Source: JAWPMT01 sp965229785 (GTDB lineage: Bacteria > Bacteroidota > Bacteroidia > Cytophagales > Cyclobacteriaceae). From it: 64,000 nt of DNA. The notes under the pieces are model-generated. The model was not told the DNA's origin. It did no database searches and saw only the letters and a list, made by a program, of their open reading frames with translations. Location of the stretch: contig CBDDJS010000001.1 in the NCBI GenBank assembly GCA_965229785.1, positions 744,001-808,000 of the forward strand, in the 5' to 3' direction. Position 1 is the stretch's first letter; every line of letters begins with the position of its first letter. A program made the position numbers and the translations under genes. Shown one piece after another: positions 44,401 through 53,400 of the stretch.

Positions 44401-47400
44401 ATTGACCAGGGGTATCTCGGTTCCTTGAAAGCGGACCTAAACGCCAGGGGAGCGGTTGTCCAGACGTACTACAATTTTCAAGCTTCCCTACTGGATAATA
44501 CGGATGTGTTGATACTGGACGATGCTCTGGTAAGGTTTCCCTCAACTGCTTTGCAGATTATACGCAATTGGATAAAGGATGGCGGTAACATTCTGCTTTT
44601 AGGAGATAATTCGTCTACTGAGGCGGCTCAGAATCAGATTCTTTCAGGTAGTGGTATTACGTTGAATACCTTCGGCTATTTCAAATCAGAGCAATTTACA
44701 GATATAGTTACTCATGAAATCAACCAGCGAGTGAGCCAATTATACGCCAGTGCTTTTGGGGGAAAATTGACTCTATCCGGGGGAGCGCAACCCCTGGTAA
44801 GAACAGCGACAGGAGATGTATTTGCAGGAATTACAACCCTTGGTTTTGGTGAAGTGGTCGTGGTAGCCGATGAAGGCATATTTGGTCACAGCCTTTACGC
44901 TGCTAATAATCGCACTTTTGGTAATCAAATACTGGACTACCTGTCTGGAACGTCTAATCGCTGGCTATCCATCGCTTCCGAAGGTGATACAATCATTGCA
45001 GGTTCAAAACTCGATATTGATCTTGATCTGAATGCAACTGGTTTATATACGGGTCTGTACGAAGCGTCGATTACGATAGCAAGTAATGATCCAGTCACGT
45101 CCACAGTTCAGATACCTGTAGCCATTGATGTGACAGGTGTATCGGCGATTAATTTACCAATTGCGGAAATAGATTTCGGAACACCTTTCACGGGAACTAC
45201 CGTAACTGATACCTTGCTGATTCAGAACACAGGAACTGACACTTTGAAGATTTCAAGTGTGTCCGTTGATAACCTTGACTTCTCATTAAGTGCAACAACA
45301 CTTGCCTTGCCTCCCGAAACAGAACAAGAGATCGGCATTTCCTATTCTCCGATTCTGGCCGAGAGTGACGATGCAGTCCTTACCATTAATAGTAATGATC
45401 CTGATAACAGTGAATCTACCATAGATTTTATTGCTACAGGTCTTGCTCCCCCGGTGATTGCTATTGATCCGGATAGTGTGGGGGTAGCGTTGTTAGCAGG
45501 AGATAGCTCACAAACCTTACTCAAGATAGAAAATACGGGGGTCAGCGATCTGATGTTTGACCTGAACCTGCATCATCAAAGTGTTTCACGAGCAACCTTT
45601 GAATTCTTAGCCGGACAGGAAGATGCGGACACCACTCAGGCGGCAGCGGCAGGACCAAAACTTGTGAAAATGGAGTTACTGGATCTTACAGGGTTTAATG
45701 TTATCTTCCTTGGGTACAATTACGCTAATGCCAGCATCATTTCGGACCTGACTTCACGAGGAGCGATAGTGAATGCCTATTCAAATTTCGAAGCATCCAT
45801 TTTGAAGGAAGCAGATGTTCTGGTTATTGACGACAAAGTGCGGTACTTTTCTTCAGCATCTTTGTCCTCCATAAGGGATTGGGTACGCGAAGGTGGAAGT
45901 TTATTGGTCATGGCCCAGTATAATGCTCAATACGCTGTAAACACCATTTTAACTGGTAGCGACATTAGGGTTAGTGGTTATAGAAGTCATTATGGAACCT
46001 TTGTCAACTTTGGGGAACATAATACAACGGAGGGGATCACAAGGCTCTATGCCCCTTATGGTTCTAGTGATTATCTCTTAACTGGTCAGGCAAAGCCGCT
46101 GATTTACGGAAATTCAGGGACGATTTTTGCAGCAAGCGCAGACTTTGAGGCAGGACATGTCATTGCTCTGGGTAACGATGATCTCATCGGCAGTCGAATT
46201 TCAAGTTATGATAACCGCCAATTCAGTAATCAGGTAATTGATTACCTGGCATTTAAGACCATCAATTGGATAGATTTTGATGTTGAGTCAGATACATTAA
46301 CCTCCAGTGAGGTGGCTAATGTGCCGTTGCGTTTTAATGCGAAAGGCCTCAATGCTGGCGATCTAAAGGTTTATCTATCGGTTTCAAGTAATGATCCGGT
46401 CAGTTCTGAAAAAATCATACCTGTAACACTTTCCGTTTCTGGTTCGCCGGAGATTGCGCTTTCTGATTCTGAACTTGATTATGGGATCACATATGTAGGA
46501 ACGGTTAGCATGGACACGTTACATATTCAGAACGTTGGTACCGACACCTTAAAGGTTACATCATTAACTGTGACCAATACGGATTTTACATTGAGTGAAT
46601 CCAGTCTAGAAATTCCTCCAGGTTTAGGACAAGATCTGGTCATCAGCTATTCACCGTTAGATGACGAAGTGGATGATACGATTTTAACGATCACCAATAA
46701 TGATGCGGATAATGGATCAATTCAGGTAGATTTAAAAGGATTGGCCATCGACCCACCGGAATTAAGCATCAACCCGGATAGTGTGGGCGTTACCTTGTTC
46801 TCGGGAGATAGTGTGGTTCAAACCCTGACGGTACAAAATACAGGTGCAACGGACCTGATCTATAACTATAAAGTGCAGAGAAAGCAGTTGTCACCAACTT
46901 CTTTTGAGTTCCTTTCAGGGAAGATGGAGGATGTAAACGCAGAAGGAGATACCACAACGGTAAGCGAAGCATCTTTGGTGAGCATGGAACTCGCCAACCT
47001 TACAGGATTTAAGATTTCCTTCATGGGTTATTCTTATGGCTTCAGTAGCTTCATTTCCACAATGAGGACCAGAGGGGCAGAGGTAATGACCTACTATGGT
47101 GTTGATGAAGAAGCACTTGAGGAAACCGATGTATTGATCCTCAATCAACAACGCATGTCCGGCTTCACAGCAAATGACACTCAAGCCATTAATGAATGGG
47201 TGAAGAGTGGTGGCAGCCTTTTGGTCATGGCGAATAATTATGTGCAACATAAGGTAAACGATATCTTGTCCGGAGGAAATATTCAATCAGATGGTTCCGT
47301 GTATTTCTATGGCACCTATACAGATATTAGGCCTCATGAGGTTACGGAAGGAGTTAATAGTTTATATTTCCCATACCGAACAGCCTCGTATAACCTTTCT

Positions 47401-50400
47401 GGATCTGCCGAGGCATTGGTGGTGCACAGCTCGGGATCCGTTCATGCAGCTACGACCAGTTTAGGTAAGGGTCATGTAGTGGCTATTGGTAATGACGATC
47501 TACTGGATTATCGGATCAGTTATGCGGACAACAGACTTTTTGGAAATCAAGTCATTGATTACTTAGTATTATCAGCCAGTCGGTGGGTTTCTGTAGAAAC
47601 GGCGAGTGATACACTGAGTGCAGGTAATTCAATGGATATTGATCTGAAATTTAATGCCGATGGACTCAATGCCAGCTTTTTGGAAGCTGATTTGATCTTT
47701 TCGAGCAATGACCCCTTCAATGCGGTTGAGGAAATACCTTTGTCATTGATGGTTACGGGAGCTCCAACAATTTCCTTGTCAGATTCAATATTGAATTTCG
47801 GATCTATTTTCACCGGTACCACGATTCAAAGAATGCTGACATTTTCAAATGTTGGAACCGATACGTTGAAAATTACAAATATCACTGCAGATGATCCGGC
47901 TTATTCAATCAGCAAGACAAGTCTTGATTTGCCTCCTGATGCCGATCAGACCTTAGTACTCACCTATGCACCCACAGTTGCCGCTAATGACGATGCTACT
48001 TTGACCATTTACAGTAACGATCCAACCGATAGTGAATTAGAGGTTGATCTTAATGGATCTGGTGTTTCACCTCCAGTGGTAGAAGTCGGATCAGACAGTT
48101 TAGGTGTTGCTTTGTTTGCTGGGGACAGCACCGATCTATCATTACAAATTCAGAATACGGGTTTGAGTGATTTGTATTTTGAAATGAACATACGCCGGAA
48201 ATCCAATTCCACTTCCTCGTTCGAGTTTATGGCTGGTCAGGAATTTGATTCAGATACGGAAGTAACCACAAACGCAGTTCCAACAAAGATGGAGTTAGGG
48301 GATCTGACAGGCTATAGCGTTGCAATTGTTGGCTACTATTATTCATCAAATGCTTTGATGACTGATCTTACCTCCAGAGGTGCAGAGGTAAGGAGATATT
48401 CGAATTTTTCTTCATCGATTTTGGATCAAAATGACGTACTGATCCTGGATAACAATGTGAGATACAATAACACGGCCACACTTACTTCAATTCGTAATTG
48501 GGTGCTTAGTGGGGGAAGGCTATTGTTGCTAACCGAATCAACCGCTCAGGTAAATGTAAATTACCTCCTGTCGGGATCAGGCATTGAATTAAAGAGTTCT
48601 GCTTATAACTATGGGACTTTTACGAACCTTGCTGCTCATGAGACAACCGAAGGAGTTACCACTTTATATGCGCCTTACGGAGCGGCTTCTTATACTATAA
48701 CCGGCTTGGCATTACCATTAGTCTACGATGGTTCAGGGGACGTTTATGCGGCCACGAGCGAACTAGGGGCCGGACAGATCCTGGTCATGGGGAACGAGGA
48801 TTTGATGTATAATCGATTCAGTTATTATGATAACCGGCTATTTGGAAATCAGGTCATTGATTATTTGACACTTAGTGGAAATCAATGGGTTACAGTTGAT
48901 GATACACCGGATACACTGAGTGCCGGGGGGGCTAAAATTGTAAAACTGGCTTTCAATGCGAAAGAATTAAATGCCGGCATTTATGAAGCGGAACTTGAAG
49001 TAGCGAGCAATGATCCCGTAAATCCAAAACTTTCAGTTCCCTTAAGTCTTACCGTTTCCGGCGAGCCTGATATTGAAGTTTCGGCACAAACCATTGATTT
49101 AGGGAGTCACTTCTTAACAACTACCTATGTTGACACTTTGCAAATACAAAATACGGGTACAGACACCCTGAATATCTCAGATATTACCATCAATAACACC
49201 GATTTTACGGTTAATAGTACAACGGCTACTTTACCTCCGGACTTTGGTGCCGAAATACTAATCACATATATACCCGTCGTAGCAGAAGTAGATGATGCAA
49301 TTTTGAGCATATTCAGTGATGATCCGGCCAACCCTGAGACAAAGGTGAATTTAGAGGCTACTGGTGTTTCTCCTCCGATAATTTCGATTAATCCTGATAG
49401 CTTGGGTGTTACGCTGTTTTCCGGGGATAGCGTTATGCAATCTCTCAATGTCATTAACTCAGGATTGAGCGAACTGACTTTCACCGTTGACTTGCAGGCC
49501 AAATCAATTTCAACTTCTGCCTTTGAATTTATGGCAGGGGAAATTCCTGCGGATGAAGGCTCGGGCGCGAGTGGTACTTTGGTTCGCAACGCTTTACCGA
49601 CTAAAATGGAGCTCCAAGACCTTACGGGAGTAAGCATATCTTTTGTCGGTTACAACTACTCCCTTTCAAATATCATTTCAGACCTTCAGAATCGGGGAGG
49701 ACTAGTTTCCACCTATTATTCTTTCAATGAGTCCATTTTAGATGATACGGATGTATTGATTATTGACGACAGGGTTCGTTATTTCCCTTCCAGTGCATGG
49801 GAGATTATCCGAAAATGGGTTCGTGCCGGGCGTAGCCTCCTGATCCATGCCAGTTCATCGTCTCAGACGCAGGTTAACGAAATTCTCCAGGGAAGTAATA
49901 TTCAAATGAACGGGTATCGGTACAATTATGGGACATTTACGACGATCGGTACACATGAGACGACTTCTGATGTGTCGACACTTTATGCGCCTTATGGAGG
50001 TTCGGCTTTTGCGCTGACGGGCTCAGCCAAAGCCTTGATTACAACGAGCTCAAATGATGTTTTCTCTGCAGTAACAAAGTTTGGTAATGGAACGGTAGTC
50101 GTACTCGGAAATGACGATCTTATTGGTAGACGTATCGCTTCTTATGATAATCGATTGTTCGCCAATCAATTATTTGATTTCCTATCGAGAGCTGCTTATC
50201 GCTGGCTGTCTGTAATCGCCCCTGGTGATACAGTGGCGGCCAATGCCACTGAACCTTATCAGCTCAAGCTTAATGCCACCGGACTCAATGCGGGCTTGTA
50301 CGAAGCTCAATTGTCCTTTAAAAGTAATGATCCAGTTACACCTGAAACCATTTTGCCGGTATCTCTGACCGTAAACGGGAAACCTGAAATAGAACTTTCC

Positions 50401-53400
50401 GTCACTTCTATCGATTTCGGAACACCCTATACAGGTACGACGGTAACGGATACTGTTTTTATCAGCAACCCTGGAACAGATACGCTGAAAATAAACAGTA
50501 TGTCCGCGAATAATACAGATTACACTTTAAGTAGTGGTACAGCGACGATTCTTCCTGGAGAAGACTATGAATTGCAAGTGACATATGCTCCGATTGTCAG
50601 CGAAGTGGACAATGCTACCTTAACCATTAATAGCAACGATGCCACTAATGCCCAGAAAACATTGAACCTTGTGGGAACAGGACTAGCTCCTCCGGTAATT
50701 GATTTTTCGCCAGATAGTCTCGGTGTAGCGCTTAATTCCGGAGACGATACAAATCGCACTTTGACAGTTAAGAACACGGGAGGTAGTGATTTAATATATG
50801 ATATTCAAATACAAAGGAGGTCTAATACTTCTGCCTCATTTGAATTCCTTGCGGGCCAGGTGCCTGATGAGCACATGGGAGGTGAGGCCGCTAGCGGAGG
50901 AACAATGGTGAGCATGAACCTGGACGACCTGACAGGCTTTAGAATTTCGTTTGTAGGCTATCATTACAGTATTAGTAGCTTTATATCGGACCTGACAACC
51001 AGAGGAGCCGAAGTTTCTCGTTATTCGAATTTTACTGAGTCAATCCTGGATCAGACAGATGTTTTGATCTTCGATCACCGGATGCGCTATACATCGACTA
51101 CTTCCTTGAACGCAATTCGCGAATGGATTAAAGAAGGGGGTACGGCTTTGCTTACCGTCGATTATAGTTCACAGTCGGCATTTAATACCATACTGTCGGG
51201 AAGCGGTATCTATATGTCAAATTCAATCTACAATTACGGCACCTTTACGAAGATCTCTGCTCATGAAACCACAGAAGGCGTCTCCTCACTTTATGCGCCA
51301 TATAGCTCGGCTGAATTTATGTTGACCGGAAACATGGCAAAGAAGTTGATCGAAAATAATACAGGGGACATCTTTGGGGCCGTCACAGATTTTGGACGGG
51401 GTAAGGTAATTGTCCTCGGGAATGACGACTTACTAGGAAGCAGGATCAGCTATTATAATAATCGCCTTTTTGGTAATCAAGTCATCGACTATTTGACGGG
51501 GACCATCTATCGATGGTTATCTGTTTCGCATGAATCGGATACAATATCCCTGAATTCATCTTTGGATCTTCAGGTCGATTTTAATGCCGAAGGCCTCAAT
51601 TCCGGAATCTACGAGGCAGAGTTATCCTTTAGAAGTAATGATCCGATTACTCCTGTCGGAACAGTGCCAGTTAGTGTCACCGTTACCGGGAGACCGACGA
51701 TCTCGTTTGATACAGAAACGATAAACTTCGGGAATCACTTTACAGGCACTTCCAGCACCGATACGTTGCACATTCGGAATGATGGCACGGATACCCTCAA
51801 GGTGACCGACATGGTCGTTAGTAATACGGATTACACTACGGATATCAGGACCATTACTTTGCCACCAGGGCAGTCATCGTCCGTTATCGTAACCTATAAA
51901 CCACTCGTACACGAATCAGATCATGCTACGCTGACAGTACACAGTAATGACCTGACCCGGGCACAGTCTGTCATTTCATTAAAAGGGATGGGATTAGATC
52001 CTCCGGCGATCTCATTGAATCCTGATAGTACAGGTGTTGAAGTGGTCCCCGGTGATAAGGTGGCACGTTTTGTAAAGGTAGAAAACACGGGAAATAGCGA
52101 CCTGATTTATTCATTGAGAGTTGGGAGGTCACCCAATTCAGTTTCGACTTTCGAGTTTGCTGCCGGAGAAGTTGTCAATGACGAATTATCAAGCCCAATA
52201 AGGGCCGAGCTGGCTAATCTATCGGGAGTCAAGGTTACCTTCGTCGAGTATGGGAATATGGGAATTCTAAGGACTGATCTTCGTTCCCGGGGAGCGGTGG
52301 TCAACCGATATACAAGTATATCAAGTTCCATTTTAAATCAAACTGATGTGTTGGTGGTGGATGAACGAATGCGCTTTTTCAGTACTCAGCAAAATGAAGA
52401 AATAAGGCAATGGGTGGCTGATGGCGGTAATCTGCTAGTCCTTGGGGATTACAACATGCAAGCGCCAGTCAATTTCATTTTATCAGGTTCCGATTTGCAG
52501 ATGGGATACTCCACCAGAAACTATAGCACATTCACGGATATTGTCACACATCCAACCACGGAAGACGTTTCGACTTTGCATACCAGCTCCAGCATTCGAA
52601 CATTGACAGTTACTGGAGATGCAGAGTCGTTGGTGAAAACGAATTCAGGAGACGTATTTGCCGCAACCACGAGGTTGGGACTAGGTGAGGTTGTTGTAAT
52701 TGGAAATGATGATATATTCGGAGGTTGGGTATCGTATTATGAGAACAAGCTTTTTGGGAATCAAATCATCGACTATCTCGCATTTAGCCCCGAAGATTGG
52801 CTGTCAACTTCTATCCAGAGTGATACGCTAAGTGCCGGGTCATCGAGAGATATTGAACTATCGTTCGACGCCAGTGGGTTGAAGGTGGAGGATTATGAAG
52901 GAGCGATCGCGTATTACAGTAATGATCCTACCACGCCAGAAAAATTGATGAAAGTGACCATGTCAGTGATTGATGGTGCAAATGCGGATTTTTCAGCGGC
53001 AAACCTGGATTTCGGGGATCAGTTCGTTGGCACTGTTATCACTAAGACCATCGATGTAATCAATAGCGGAAGTGAACCACTTATTGTAACGAGTGTGGAT
53101 ATCGATAATTCCGACTATGCCGTAGATGCATCGAATTTCACGCTGGCCGCGGGACAAAGAAGAACACTGACAGTTACTTATTCTCCAACAGCCAAAGGTC
53201 CGGATAATGCGGTGATTTCTCTTAACAGTAATGATGCTTCAACAAGTACACCGACTGTCAATCTTTCTGCCAATGCCTCTCAACCACCGGTGATTGTTGC
53301 AAATCCTGTTTATATAAGTGCCGATATTCATGAAGGTGAAAATTACCAGCAACAGTTGAATATCAAGAATACTGGAGAATCTGATCTGGATTGGTCCGTC

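Noticed and set aside
40951..53285. CRISPR or DNA tandem repeat
   Set aside because: The periodicity is at protein level with divergent DNA, unequal spacing, and a single open frame; no short identical direct repeats with unique spacers.
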